Source: an uncultured Oscillospiraceae bacterium (lineage in GTDB: Bacteria > Bacillota > Clostridia > Oscillospirales > Oscillospiraceae). From it: a DNA stretch of 64,000 nucleotides. The position numbers were made by a program, and so were the translations under genes. Within the stretch, counting starts at the first letter, position 1; the number at the start of each line of letters is the position of its first letter. The notes beneath the pieces were generated by a model. The model saw only the letters and a program-made list of their open reading frames with translations, was not told the origin of the DNA and searched no databases. This document shows, in pieces, positions 8,084 to 16,202 of the stretch. The DNA lies in assembly GCA_934591635.1 (NCBI GenBank), contig CAKTPI010000003.1, positions 62,001 to 126,000 on the forward strand, in the 5' to 3' direction.

Positions 8084-8424
8084 CGAATACTACTCCAGAT
8101 TAAAATTAGCCCAAAGATGTGGTGGAGCCACTGGGCGGGGATGTGATTCCGCACGATGGCAGCACAGCTTCCTCCGAGTATACCGCCGAGAAAAAATGGA
8201 AGCATATCTGCAAACGGGATAGCGATGTATTGGCGATGAAAAAAGATTGTACATATACAAATTGGAAGCATAACGCTTAGCGATTGCTGAAAAAGAAAAT
8301 TGTCGTCCTCATGGCACAGCAGAGAAAGCATGGGAATCAGAACCAAACCGCCCCCAGTACCTAATATACCTGTAATGCTGCCGCTGATGAGGCCTGTGAA
8401 AGCGTAGCGAAGTGATTTGCTCAT
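8068..8424 (-). CDS. TauE/SafE-family half-size membrane protein (first of pair)
   Basis: A 118-aa protein, first of two overlapping genes. It carries the same glycine-rich motif near its N-terminus (GSITGILGTGGGLVLIPML) and three to four membrane segments. The equivalent motif in its partner suggests an ancestral internal duplication kept as separate genes, working as a heterodimer. GGAGGG lies upstream of the ATG. No lesion suggests it is a broken full-length gene; the overlap and two independent starts argue for functional halves. Confidence 0.8.
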   Translation of the reverse strand: MSKSLRYAFTGLISGSITGILGTGGGLVLIPMLSLLCHEDDNFLFQQSLSVMLPICICTIFFHRQYIAIPFADMLPFFLGGILGGSCAAIVRNHIPAQWLHHIFGLILIWSSIRCLFS

Positions 8425-8532
8425 TCGATTTTCCCTCCATAAAGATAGGATGCCAAAGATAAATGAATGTATGCAGGCATGCTGCTCCGCTTTGTGGAAT
8501 ATAGATGGGAGGGGAAGGAGCGTGACTTAGGC

Positions 8533-8961
8533 ATGGTTGTAAATCAAAAGTCTGCAAGTGCGTCGAAGTCTTTGCCTGTTAGACTTGCGCTTGGATGGTG
8601 CGTCGCAGTACTGGCAACATTAGCGGGGGCGCTGACGCTGTCAGCACTGATTTTAAGTGGCAGAACAGGGTGGGGGACAATAGGGTATGGAGCGATGGTT
8701 GTCCTGCTGCTGGCTTCTTACTTGGGATCGGCCTGCTCTTGCAAATTTGCGACAGGTCGAGGGCTTCTTAGTTGCGGTTTATTTGCGATGATTTATTTCT
8801 TTACACTCGTCTCAATTACAGTTTTGTTTTTTGGCAGCCAGTTTGGCACTGTTTGGCTGCTGGCAATACTGGTTGCAGGAGGCGCGGCTGCCGCAATGTT
8901 GATTCATTGCGCTCCAAAGCAGAACGGAGTTCGCAAAAAGAAGAGGAGAAGACTGAGATAA
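8533..8961 (+). CDS. TIGR04086-type four-helix membrane protein
   Basis: A 142-aa protein with four membrane segments (about residues 19-40, 48-67, 75-98, 103-122) and a very basic tail (KKKRRRLR). The pattern resembles the TIGR04086/YrzE family of small clostridial membrane proteins, whose function is unknown. The frame is open further upstream, but the ATG at 8533 is preferred since AAGGAG lies about 12 bases before it; the spacing is long, so the start is uncertain. It is divergent from the TauE/SafE pair. Confidence 0.65.
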   Translation: MVVNQKSASASKSLPVRLALGWCVAVLATLAGALTLSALILSGRTGWGTIGYGAMVVLLLASYLGSACSCKFATGRGLLSCGLFAMIYFFTLVSITVLFFGSQFGTVWLLAILVAGGAAAAMLIHCAPKQNGVRKKKRRRLR

Positions 8962-9190
8962 TAATGCCTGTTAAAGAAACAAGGTAAATACAATTTACTC
9001 AAACGATACAAAATGAAGGATGACTTGCAAAGTCTATATTTTGTGATTTATGCAGCCTACAGACACAAGATGTTGCCTTTTTGATTGAAAATGGTAAAAA
9101 CAAATGTTTTGCCTATTGATATGTTAACATAACAAAGTTAACATAAATCTTGTCATAATCTACAAATCTATCCTGTTTTTTACAAAAAGC
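8962..9190. other. AT-rich intergenic region with direct repeat
   Basis: No gene is visible. The stretch is AT-rich and contains GTTAACATAA twice (9123-9132 and 9137-9146), a 14-bp-period direct repeat about 50 bp upstream of the promoter at 9191. This spacing would suit a regulator binding two helical faces, but nothing more can be said. Confidence 0.4.
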
Positions 9191-9219
9191 TTGAATTTTT
9201 ACTAAAAATGGAGTATAGT
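9191..9219 (+). promoter_or_regulatory. Sigma-A promoter with a long leader before xerD
   Basis: -35 TTGAAT (9191-9196), 17-bp spacer, -10 TATAGT (9214-9219). The predicted start near 9226 is about 330 bases upstream of xerD. Confidence 0.72.
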
Positions 9220-9225
9220 GTACCT

Positions 9226-9557
9226 GTATCAAAAAACAGTGTGTATATTCCGCCTGCGGTATGCATATCGGTTTACGTTTGCGCTTGATGCTTTTCTTGA
9301 TCTTGCAGGTTCATTGTATGGTATTTTCCTCTTTTTGCCGGCCAAGCTTGTTTTGCGCTGTTGTGGCAGCGCCCTGAACCGGATTTTCTCTGATTTGGAT
9401 TCTTCAGCTTCCCAGACTGGATGATATATTTTCTGTGAGTGAATTTGCTCTGCAAATTTGCTATAGATATTTCTGCTTGGAGGTTTGACTCCTCTCTGTT
9501 TGCTCTCGTTGGCAGGCAGTGTGATTTTAGTTAGATAGAGTAGAGGTTAACTGGTTC
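9226..9557 (+). other. 330-nt untranslated leader of xerD, content unclear
   Basis: A 68-codon frame from GTG 9218 begins inside the promoter, has no ribosome-binding site and is not accepted. Small hairpins are visible: AATTTGC-TCT-GCAAATT (about 9443-9459) and GGAG-GTTTGA-CTCC just downstream. No known riboswitch or protein-binding leader was recognised. No clear Shine-Dalgarno precedes xerD apart from GAGG in TAGAGGTTAAC. Confidence 0.4.
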
Positions 9558-10442
9558 ATGCTAGACTTGATTCGTGCTTATGAGGATTATCTTATTAAGG
9601 TTAAACAAGCATCCGGCAATACCGTGTCCTCCTATATGCGTGACATTCGTCAATTTACTGACTGGCTGCATCAAAAGGAGGAAGATATTCAGGATGTGAC
9701 CAGCTTTGACATCAGTGAGTATCTGGAAGATATTCAGGCGCAAGGGAAGTCCGGTGCAACTGCTTCCCGTTCACTTGCCAGCCTGAAGAATTTCTTTTCC
9801 TATGCAGTTTCGTCCGGCTTCTTGAAGGCTTCTCCGGTGTTGAGCGAGATTCATGTAGAACGTGGGAAGAAGAAGCTACCGCAGGTGCTTACTGGAAAAG
9901 AAGTAGAGTTGCTGCTGGCACAGCCAGATTGCAGCGATGCAAAGGGTTACCGGGATAAGGCGATGCTGGAAGTAATGTATGCCACCGGGATGCGTGTTTC
10001 GGAGTTGATTGAGCTTAACGTGGACGATGTCAACCTGGAACTTGGAATGGTGAAGTGCGGCGGCGAGAAGAAGAGTCGGGTCATCCCACTTTACCCTGCG
10101 GCATTGCGATCCCTGGTGGATTATTTGCAGGAGGCTAGGCCGGTTCTGATTGTTGATCCGAGGCAGACCTCTCTGTTTGTCAACGTCAGCGGCACCCGTA
10201 TGAGCCGCCAAGGATTCTGGAAGATTTTGAAGTTTTACCAGACGAAGGCCGGCATTGAGAAAGAGATTACACCGCACACGCTTCGACATAGTTTTGCGGT
10301 TCACTTGCTGGAAAACGGCGCGGATTTGGGCTCTCTTCAGGAACTGATGGGACACAGTGATATTTCCTCTACGCAGCTGTACACCCATATGGTCAATCAG
10401 AAAATCAAGGCAGTATATCAAAAGTGTCATCCAAAAGCCTAA
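9558..10442 (+). CDS. xerD: Tyrosine recombinase XerD
   Basis: Site-specific recombinase that resolves chromosome dimers at dif. 294 aa: an N-terminal SAM-like DNA-binding domain (about residues 1-85) and a catalytic domain with Arg in ATGMRVSEL, Lys in GGEKKSR, HTLRHSFAVHLL (H-x-x-R), LMGHSDISSTQLYTH (His and the nucleophile Tyr). All five active-site residues are present and the length matches XerD. It follows a long leader and is closed by its own terminator. Confidence 0.93.
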   Translation: MLDLIRAYEDYLIKVKQASGNTVSSYMRDIRQFTDWLHQKEEDIQDVTSFDISEYLEDIQAQGKSGATASRSLASLKNFFSYAVSSGFLKASPVLSEIHVERGKKKLPQVLTGKEVELLLAQPDCSDAKGYRDKAMLEVMYATGMRVSELIELNVDDVNLELGMVKCGGEKKSRVIPLYPAALRSLVDYLQEARPVLIVDPRQTSLFVNVSGTRMSRQGFWKILKFYQTKAGIEKEITPHTLRHSFAVHLLENGADLGSLQELMGHSDISSTQLYTHMVNQKIKAVYQKCHPKA

Positions 10443-10478
10443 AGCAGCCTATCGCCAGAAAGGGCGGTAGGCTGCTTT
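10441..10478 (+). terminator. Terminator after xerD
   Basis: 16-bp stem AAAGCAGCCTATCGCC / GGCGGTAGGCTGCTTT with one mismatch, starting at the stop codon. The T-run is short. Confidence 0.8.
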
Positions 10479-10521
10479 GCAACATATACAAATGTAAATA
10501 TTTGCTTGTGGAGGAAAAATA

Positions 10522-10914
10522 ATGGAACAAGTATGCGATTTCTTAAAAAAGGCCGGAACCTATTTTCTTGCTACTGAAAAGGGGAGTCAGCCTCGGGTGC
10601 GCCCGTTTGGTACAGCTCATATTTTTGAAGGAAGGCTGTACATTCAGACTGGGAAAAAGAAAAAAGTGGCTGCTCAGATTCGGAACAATCCAAGAGTGGA
10701 GATTTGCGCCATGCATGATGGACGGTGGCTTCGTATTTCTGGGCAGCTGGAAGAGGATGATTGCCGGGATGCACGTGTATCTATGCTGGAGGCATACCCA
10801 TCCTTGAAAAAGATGTATGATCCGGATGATGGAAATACGGTAGTTTTTTATTTCAAAGATGCTGTTGCGGTATTTTCTTCCTTTACAGAGCCGGATGAGA
10901 TTGTCCGCTTTTAA
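10522..10914 (+). CDS. Pyridoxamine 5'-phosphate oxidase-like flavin-binding protein
   Basis: Split-barrel FMN-binding protein of the PNPOx-like superfamily, 130 aa. The N-terminal pattern (FLKKAGTYFLATEKGSQPRV, then RPFG) and the following strands (GRLYIQTGKKKKVAAQIRNN, VEICAMHDGRWLRISG) are typical of small clostridial members, often annotated as NimA-like or general stress FMN proteins. A true PdxH function is unlikely because the protein is too short. The redox substrate is unknown. GGAGG lies eight bases upstream of the ATG. Monocistronic. Confidence 0.85.
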   Translation: MEQVCDFLKKAGTYFLATEKGSQPRVRPFGTAHIFEGRLYIQTGKKKKVAAQIRNNPRVEICAMHDGRWLRISGQLEEDDCRDARVSMLEAYPSLKKMYDPDDGNTVVFYFKDAVAVFSSFTEPDEIVRF

Positions 10915-10953
10915 ACCAATAAAAGCTGCTACGGTCAAATGACAGGTGTTGCA

Positions 10954-10989
10954 GAGTAGCCCCGACAGTAATGTCTGTCGGGGCTACTC
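10954..10989. terminator. Perfect 15-bp hairpin after the PNPOx-like gene
   Basis: GAGTAGCCCCGACAG / CTGTCGGGGCTACTC with a 6-nt loop. The flanking T-run is weak (CTTGTATT), so it may be a terminator or mRNA-stabilising stem. Confidence 0.65.
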
Positions 10990-11090
10990 TTGTATTCGGT
11001 CTGCTGCACAATCTGCATTTTTGCACATAATGCAAAGGCCGCTCTCTCAATAAAAAGAAGGCGGGTGCTGCCGCGCCAATGCAATGACAT

Positions 11091-11127
11091 AAAAACCGAC
11101 CCATGATCGCAATCACAGGCCGGTTTT
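11091..11127 (-). terminator. Terminator after pfkA
   Basis: Minus-strand stem AAAACCGGCC / GGTCGGTTTT with the T-run contained in the right arm and extended by one more T. Confidence 0.7.
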
Positions 11128-11191
11128 CGCTTTCTTATGAACATTATCCCCGGTACCGCAGTAAAACTTCACTGGTAGGGGGGCAGGGAGG

Positions 11192-12163
11192 TCAGATGCC
11201 GGTCATTGCGGCCAAAACATCCACTTCCATTTGCTGGATACCCTTCTTCATGGCAAGGCCTTCGTCGATATCAACATCGGTAAAGCAGCCGTCGTGGGTG
11301 CAGACAATACGATTGGTTTTCCCGGCCAACAGCAGTTCCACAGCAAGATAGCCCATCTTTGTGGCATTTACACGGTCGCGCCCGGTGGGGCTGCCGCCGC
11401 GCTGAATATGACCGAGAACCGTCACACGGGGGTCAAGATCAATGGCGTCCTTGATTTTTGCGGCAATATCTGCTGCGGAGCCGGCACCCTCAGCTACGAC
11501 AATCATGTAGTGCGTAAAGCCGTTGAAACGCGCCTGACGGATCTTTTCGATAACATCCCGCTCGAAATCGATAGGTTCCTCGGGAACCAGCACGGCAGTT
11601 GCACCGCAGGCCAGTCCAACATACATCGCCAGGTAGCCAGCGTTGCGGCCCATCACTTCCACAACAGAGCACCGCTCATGGGATTGCATGGTGTCACGTA
11701 GCTTGTCGATACATTCAATGGCAGTATTGGCTGCAGTATCAAAGCCAATGCAATAGTTCGTACAGCTGATATCGTTGTCAATGGTGCCGGGAATGCCGAT
11801 CACGTTGATACCATATTTGCTCAGCTCCCGTGCGCCGCGGAATGTACCGTCACCGCCAATGGCGATGATGCCGTCTAGGCCAAGAAACTTACAGGTGGAC
11901 ACTGCACGCCGCTGGCCGTCCTCTGTCATGAACTCCTTGCTGCGGGCAGTATAGAGGATGGTACCACCACGATTAATAGTATGTGCTACACTTTTCTCGT
12001 CCAGACGGACAATGTCACCGGTAATCAGGCCGTTCCAGCCGCGCCGGATTCCATAGCATTCAATACCATGGTAGATGGCAGTACGTACCACAGCACGGAC
12101 GCAGGGATTCATGCCGGGAGCGTCGCCACCGCTAGTGAGAACACCAATTCTTTTTACACTCAT
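11192..12163 (-). CDS. pfkA: ATP-dependent 6-phosphofructokinase
   Basis: Glycolytic enzyme converting fructose 6-phosphate to fructose 1,6-bisphosphate in the cytoplasm. 323 aa, standard group A length. Motifs: GVLTSGGDAPGMN (ATP binding), IAIGGDGTFRGA, GIPGTIDNDI (catalytic Asp), EVMGRNAGYLA, LGHIQRGGSPTGRD. The Gly in GGDG and the Gly in PGTID (instead of Asp and Lys) are the known markers for ATP rather than pyrophosphate as phosphoryl donor. AGGAGG precedes the ATG. It is transcribed alone from a sigma-A promoter. Confidence 0.97.
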   Translation of the reverse strand: MSVKRIGVLTSGGDAPGMNPCVRAVVRTAIYHGIECYGIRRGWNGLITGDIVRLDEKSVAHTINRGGTILYTARSKEFMTEDGQRRAVSTCKFLGLDGIIAIGGDGTFRGARELSKYGINVIGIPGTIDNDISCTNYCIGFDTAANTAIECIDKLRDTMQSHERCSVVEVMGRNAGYLAMYVGLACGATAVLVPEEPIDFERDVIEKIRQARFNGFTHYMIVVAEGAGSAADIAAKIKDAIDLDPRVTVLGHIQRGGSPTGRDRVNATKMGYLAVELLLAGKTNRIVCTHDGCFTDVDIDEGLAMKKGIQQMEVDVLAAMTGI

Positions 12164-12201
12164 GATGTTTGCCTCCTGACGATGGAATTTTAGATAAGTT
12201 C

Positions 12202-12230
12202 ATTCTACTGTTTATTGCAGAAAAAGTAAA
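12202..12230 (-). promoter_or_regulatory. Promoter of pfkA
   Basis: Minus strand: -35 TTTACT (12230-12225), 17-bp spacer, -10 TAGAAT (12207-12202). The start codon is 39 bases further on. Confidence 0.7.
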
Positions 12231-12339
12231 GAAAATTTTTTGAAAACACAGCGTGCAAAACCTGATGAAGCAATGAACGCAGGCGGTCGATTCTGATACT
12301 ATTGAATGAGAAGCCGCCAGGGCAGAGGGGCTACCACAG

Positions 12340-12410
12340 GGGTTCAGAGGATTCATCCTCTGCTTTTTGTTTGAATCCTCTGAACGCAACAAAATAAAAA
12401 TTTTGTTGCG
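12340..12410. repeat. Two stacked perfect inverted repeats between pfkA and the Xer-like gene
   Basis: First: GTTCAGAGGATTCA ... TGAATCCTCTGAAC (14-bp arms, about 12341-12385). Second, immediately adjacent: CGCAACAAAAT-AAAA-ATTTTGTTGCG (11-bp arms, 12385-12410). The second overlaps the -35 of the promoter at 12406. They could be terminators for leftward or rightward read-through, or operators. The 302-bp gap holds no gene. Confidence 0.7.
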
Positions 12411-12434
12411 TTAGCAATGCAAATATGCTATAAT
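12406..12434 (+). promoter_or_regulatory. Promoter of the second Xer-like recombinase
   Basis: -35 TTGCGT (12406-12411), 17-bp spacer, perfect -10 TATAAT (12429-12434). The -35 lies inside the right arm of an 11-bp inverted repeat. Confidence 0.7.
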
Positions 12435-12465
12435 AAGAGCATCAAAGCTTCGGGAGGCTTTTTTC

Positions 12466-13467
12466 ATGCAGCGCTACAATGATTGTCCGCAGATCCTGCG
12501 GGAATTCCTTGTTTATCACGAAACCATCAAGGGCCAGTCTCCGCTGACCATTTCAGAATACTATCTGGACCTGCGGCTGTTCCTGCGCTTTATAAAACTG
12601 ATGCGCAACGATATGCCCATGAACACAGACCTGGAAACCATCAGCATCAAAGACATTGACCTGAGTTTTATTCGGGACATCGACACCAGCGATGTGTTTG
12701 ATTTCCTCTCCTACCTTGCCAACGACCGGCCGCTGAACCCGGATGTTCCAATGACCGATCACGGAATTGCCGCTTCGTCCAGAGCACGCAAGCTCTCTGC
12801 CATCAAATCCTTTTACAAATATCTGACCGTACGAACCAAGCAATTATCCGAAAACCCCGTTGCAGATTTAGAATATCCTAAGCTGCGTAAGAGTCTGCCA
12901 AAATATCTGACCATGGAGCAGTCTGCCGCGCTGCTGCAAGCCGTATCCGGCGCGAATGAGAAACGGGATTATGCCATACTGATGCTTTTCCTGAATTGCG
13001 GCATTCGGCGCAGTGAGCTGGTGGGGCTGAATTTGACGGATGTTTATGAAGACAGGATCCGCGTGGTTGGCAAAGGAAATAAAGAGCGATTCGTCTATTT
13101 TGGGACCGCGTGCAGAAAGGCCATTGATGCCTACATGGTGGAGCGCAGTGAAAAGACGCTGAGTGATAATCGGGCGCTCTTTGGGTCGCGGGACGGCAAC
13201 CGTATCAGCGTGACGGCGGTGCACCGTCTGGTAAAAAAGGCACTGCTGCAAGCCGGGCTGGACTCCACACAGTTTTCAGCGCACAAGCTCCGCCATACCG
13301 CTGCCACAATGATGCTCTCCGGCGGCGTGGATGTCAAAACCGTCCAAGAGGTTCTCGGCCACGAAAATCTCAATACCACGCAGATCTATACCCACATTGA
13401 AAATACAGAGTTAAAAATCGCAGCGGAAGCCAATCCCCTTTCCAAGCTGGATTTTTCTGAGAAATAA
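12466..13467 (+). CDS. Xer-like tyrosine recombinase (XerC type)
   Basis: 333-aa tyrosine recombinase with an extended N-terminal core-binding domain (about residues 1-140) and a complete catalytic domain: Arg in GIRRSELVGL, Lys in GKGNKER, HKLRHTAATMM, then VLGHENLNTTQIYTH with the nucleophile Tyr. It is about 30 residues longer than XerD at 9558, mostly from an insert around residues 45-95 (MNTDLETISIKDIDLSF region). The length and chromosomal context without phage genes fit a housekeeping XerC/CodV-type partner, but an integrase cannot be excluded. GGGAGG lies eight bases before the ATG. Confidence 0.85.
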   Translation: MQRYNDCPQILREFLVYHETIKGQSPLTISEYYLDLRLFLRFIKLMRNDMPMNTDLETISIKDIDLSFIRDIDTSDVFDFLSYLANDRPLNPDVPMTDHGIAASSRARKLSAIKSFYKYLTVRTKQLSENPVADLEYPKLRKSLPKYLTMEQSAALLQAVSGANEKRDYAILMLFLNCGIRRSELVGLNLTDVYEDRIRVVGKGNKERFVYFGTACRKAIDAYMVERSEKTLSDNRALFGSRDGNRISVTAVHRLVKKALLQAGLDSTQFSAHKLRHTAATMMLSGGVDVKTVQEVLGHENLNTTQIYTHIENTELKIAAEANPLSKLDFSEK

Positions 13468-13468
13468 G

Positions 13469-13497
13469 TTGATTTTCTTATAATAATATCATATAAT
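13469..13497 (+). promoter_or_regulatory. Promoter of the HTH membrane protein gene
   Basis: -35 TTGATT (13469-13474), 17-bp spacer, perfect -10 TATAAT (13492-13497). Confidence 0.8.
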
Positions 13498-13544
13498 GGA
13501 TTTTGCAACCAATTGTTGACATTATTTAAGACGGAGATTGCGAG

Positions 13545-14003
13545 ATGTCGATTGGAGAGCGGATCACGGAGCTGCGGAAAAAGGCCGACCTGTCTCAGGG
13601 ACAGCTTGCATCTTTGCTGGAGATTTCCAGGCAGGCTGTCAGCAAATGGGAAAATGACGCCTCCAGCCCGGATACCATTCGCTTAATCCAGCTGGCGGAT
13701 GCCCTGAACACGGATGTGGAATATCTGGCAACAGGAAAGCCGTCCAAGAAGAAAACAGAACGAATCTACATCAACGTCCCTGTCCCGGAAATCCGGGAAA
13801 AAGTCGTGGAAAAAATCGTAGAGAAGCCGGTCATTCAATACAAGTATGTGGAAAAACCAGTAATCCAAACAGTAGAACGCACGATTGAAAAGCCTGTGGT
13901 GAAGCGAGTCGTGCGGGTGCGCTATCTGCGAAACCCGGTAGAATTTGCTGTTCTTGGCGCCGTATGTCTTGCAATTGGCGTCGTAATTGGGCTTCTTTTC
14001 TAA
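13545..14003 (+). CDS. XRE-type HTH protein with repeated EKPV linker and membrane anchor
   Basis: 152 aa. Residues 4-60 are a Cro/CI helix-turn-helix (LRKKADLSQGQLASLLEISR, QAVSKWENDASSPD). Residues 66-125 form a charged linker with repeated EKPV units (VEKPVIQ twice, IEKPVVK once). One hydrophobic helix closes the protein (about 131-151, FAVLGAVCLAIGVVIGLLF). This is the layout of a membrane-tethered DNA-binding regulator. The linker resembles surface or sensor spacer repeats and may form an extended beta or polyproline-like rod. Targets are unknown. GGAG lies eight bases before the ATG. Confidence 0.85.
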   Translation: MSIGERITELRKKADLSQGQLASLLEISRQAVSKWENDASSPDTIRLIQLADALNTDVEYLATGKPSKKKTERIYINVPVPEIREKVVEKIVEKPVIQYKYVEKPVIQTVERTIEKPVVKRVVRVRYLRNPVEFAVLGAVCLAIGVVIGLLF

Positions 14004-14017
14004 CCGTTTCAGTATTC

Positions 14018-14066
14018 AAATTTCCCCTGAATCAGCCGTATGCGCTTGATTCAGGGGAAATTTTTT
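14018..14066. terminator. Strong bidirectional terminator between the HTH gene and radA
   Basis: Perfect 17-bp stem AAATTTCCCCTGAATCA / TGATTCAGGGGAAATTT with T- and A-runs on both sides; it touches the radA stop codon. Confidence 0.9.
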
Positions 14067-15432
14067 ACAGTGCCGTTTCAATTGCCTCGCGGATATTGCG
14101 GACACGGTAAACGGTCAATCCTTCCGGGATATCCAGTTTTTCACTGCCGCCGCGGGGGATTATGCATTTTTTAAAACCCAGGCGTGCAATCTCTGCCAGG
14201 CGCTGATTCATGTGGGAAACGGAGCGGATCTCCCCTGTCATTCCAACTTCACCAATGGCGACCATATCATCCGGGATGCATTGATCCCGATAGGAGGATG
14301 CCAGCGCCAGCACAATGGGCAGATCCGCCCCCGGCTCGTCCAGGCGAAGGCCACCGATCACATTGATGTAAGCGTCAAACAGGCTCATTTTCATTCCTGC
14401 CCGCTTCTCCATCACGGCGAGCATCAAAACCGCACGATTGAATTCAAAGCCATCCGATGCCCTGCGTGGCACATTCAGCGTCGTTTTGGCGACAAGCGCC
14501 TGTACTTCCGCAAGCACAGGCCGGGTTCCCTCCATTACGCAGGAAACGCAGGTGCCGCTGGCCCCCTCCGGGCGGCCCTCCAGCAGCATTTGCGAGGGAT
14601 TAGGAACCTCTACAAGACCAGCATCCCGCATTTCGAATACGCCAATTTCATTGGTGGAGCCAAACCTGTTCTTTGCCGCCCGCAGAAGCCGATAGGAGGA
14701 ATTCGGGTCACCCTCAAAATACAGGACGCAGTCCACCATATGCTCCAGGACCTTGGGGCCGGCAATGTTCCCGTCCTTATTGATATGGCCAACCACAAAT
14801 ACAGTGATCCCGTTGGACTTGCTCAGCTGCATCATGGACATGGTGCAGTCCTTCACCTGGGACACACTTCCGGGCGAAGAATCGTTTTCCTCGTTGTAAA
14901 GCGTCTGGATAGAGTCAACGATCAGAATATCCGGCTTCGTCTCCGCAACGGCCTCCAGGATGTCAGATAGGCGCGTCTCTGAGAGCACAAAAAGCGCCTC
15001 GGGTGAAACACCCAGCCGCTCCGCCCGGAGCTTCAGCTGGCGCTCGCTCTCTTCGCCGGAGACGTAGAGTACCTTCCGCCCAGCGCAGAGGCTGTTGCAG
15101 ATCTGTAACAACAAGGTAGACTTGCCGATGCCTGGCGCGCCGCTGACCAGCACCAGTGAACCTGCCACTGCCCCGCCGCCCAGCACCCGGTCCAGTTCCC
15201 CCATGCCGGTTGAAAATCTGGTTTCACCATCAACGGGGATCTCCTGAAGCCGCTGCGGCCGTCTGCTCTGCCCTACTGGAGACGATTTTGCCCTGCTGCT
15301 GACGGCAGCAACAGGCTTTTCCATATGCTCCTCAATGGTGTTCCACGCGCCGCAGGCAGGGCATTTCCCCTGCCACCTGGGCGTTTCATTGCCGCAGTTG
15401 GTGCAGTAAAAAACTGTTTTTGCTTTTGCCAT
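14065..15432 (-). CDS. radA: DNA repair protein RadA
   Basis: RecA-related branch-migration helicase for recombination intermediates. 455 aa: N-terminal four-Cys zinc finger (YCTNCGNETPRWQGKCPACG), Walker A GAPGIGKST near residue 98, the RadA-specific KNRFG motif near 255, and a C-terminal Lon-protease-like domain lacking the protease active site. Three overlapping start codons occur; the ATG at 15432 is preferred because GGGGTGG lies just upstream, while GTG at 15441 would add three residues. It has its own promoter. Confidence 0.96.
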   Translation of the reverse strand: MAKAKTVFYCTNCGNETPRWQGKCPACGAWNTIEEHMEKPVAAVSSRAKSSPVGQSRRPQRLQEIPVDGETRFSTGMGELDRVLGGGAVAGSLVLVSGAPGIGKSTLLLQICNSLCAGRKVLYVSGEESERQLKLRAERLGVSPEALFVLSETRLSDILEAVAETKPDILIVDSIQTLYNEENDSSPGSVSQVKDCTMSMMQLSKSNGITVFVVGHINKDGNIAGPKVLEHMVDCVLYFEGDPNSSYRLLRAAKNRFGSTNEIGVFEMRDAGLVEVPNPSQMLLEGRPEGASGTCVSCVMEGTRPVLAEVQALVAKTTLNVPRRASDGFEFNRAVLMLAVMEKRAGMKMSLFDAYINVIGGLRLDEPGADLPIVLALASSYRDQCIPDDMVAIGEVGMTGEIRSVSHMNQRLAEIARLGFKKCIIPRGGSEKLDIPEGLTVYRVRNIREAIETAL

Positions 15433-15459
15433 CCCATCCACCCCATTTTTGTTTCCTTG

Positions 15460-15488
15460 ATTATACCATCTCCGTCAAGCAGATGCAA
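15460..15488 (-). promoter_or_regulatory. Promoter of radA
   Basis: Minus strand: -35 TTGCAT (15488-15483), 17-bp spacer, perfect -10 TATAAT (15465-15460). The -35 sits inside the last codons of cwlD, so radA can be expressed independently of the sporulation gene before it. Confidence 0.8.
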
Positions 15489-16185
15489 GGAATTGGGAAA
15501 GGCTGGCAGAAATTACGCAACACAGCTTCTTTTGATAGTCAGCGGCAGAAAGCAGCGCTTCCTCCTGTGGATTGGACAGGAACCCGCATTCCACCAGTAC
15601 GCCTGGGGCGTTTATTTTATCCAGAAGGTATATGCCGCTCCCCTGCTTTGCTCTGCGATTGCTCCCGGGCTTCAGTGCGGAAACCAGTGCGTCCTGCAAT
15701 TGCTTTGCAAGCTCCTGGCTGCCTGCGGAACTTGCATAGAAAACCTGTGCGCCGCTGTACTTTCCCTCTGGAAAGGTATTTTGATGGATGCTGACCAGAA
15801 TGGGGTTGTACGTTCGTTCAACGATTCGAACGCGCTGCTTTAAATCAGACACCTTTTTCTGCGCAATGGTCTGCCCGGCGGTATAAACGGACGTATCCGT
15901 CGTGCGGATCATTACAGTATCGTATCCAAGCAGATGGAGCAGATCATTCAAGCGCAGCGAGATTTGAAGATTGAATGTACTCTCGTTTTTCCCGGTACAA
16001 GAGATTGCTCCCCCATCCTCCCCGCCGTGCCCCGGATCGATCACAATGCGATGCAGCCGCTCCATGGGAACCATTTCCGAGATAACCGAAACCGTTTGAT
16101 TGCCGAGAAGCGTTCCAAACAGGAACAGCCCGATCACCAGGCTGTAAAACATCAGGACGTTCCCTCTCCCCTTTCGCTGACTCAT
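15475..16185 (-). CDS. cwlD: Germination-type N-acetylmuramoyl-L-alanine amidase CwlD
   Basis: Zinc amidase (Amidase_3) needed in spore formers to make muramic-delta-lactam in cortex peptidoglycan. 236 aa: one N-terminal membrane anchor/signal (residues about 11-29), IDPGHGGEDGG (first Zn His), NESTFNLQIS (Zn Glu), LVSIHQNTF (second His) and VECGFLSNPQEE (catalytic Glu). The ATG at 16185 has AGAGGTG at the right distance; upstream TTG/GTG codons overlap that site. Divergent from the cotJ operon, which fits joint sporulation control. Confidence 0.92.
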   Translation of the reverse strand: MSQRKGRGNVLMFYSLVIGLFLFGTLLGNQTVSVISEMVPMERLHRIVIDPGHGGEDGGAISCTGKNESTFNLQISLRLNDLLHLLGYDTVMIRTTDTSVYTAGQTIAQKKVSDLKQRVRIVERTYNPILVSIHQNTFPEGKYSGAQVFYASSAGSQELAKQLQDALVSALKPGSNRRAKQGSGIYLLDKINAPGVLVECGFLSNPQEEALLSAADYQKKLCCVISASLSQFLASA

Positions 16186-16202
16186 AAGCAACACCTCTAT
16201 GA

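Noticed and set aside
9218..9424. 68-codon frame upstream of xerD
   Set aside because: It starts with GTG inside the -10 region, so could not be translated from that promoter, and has no ribosome-binding site.
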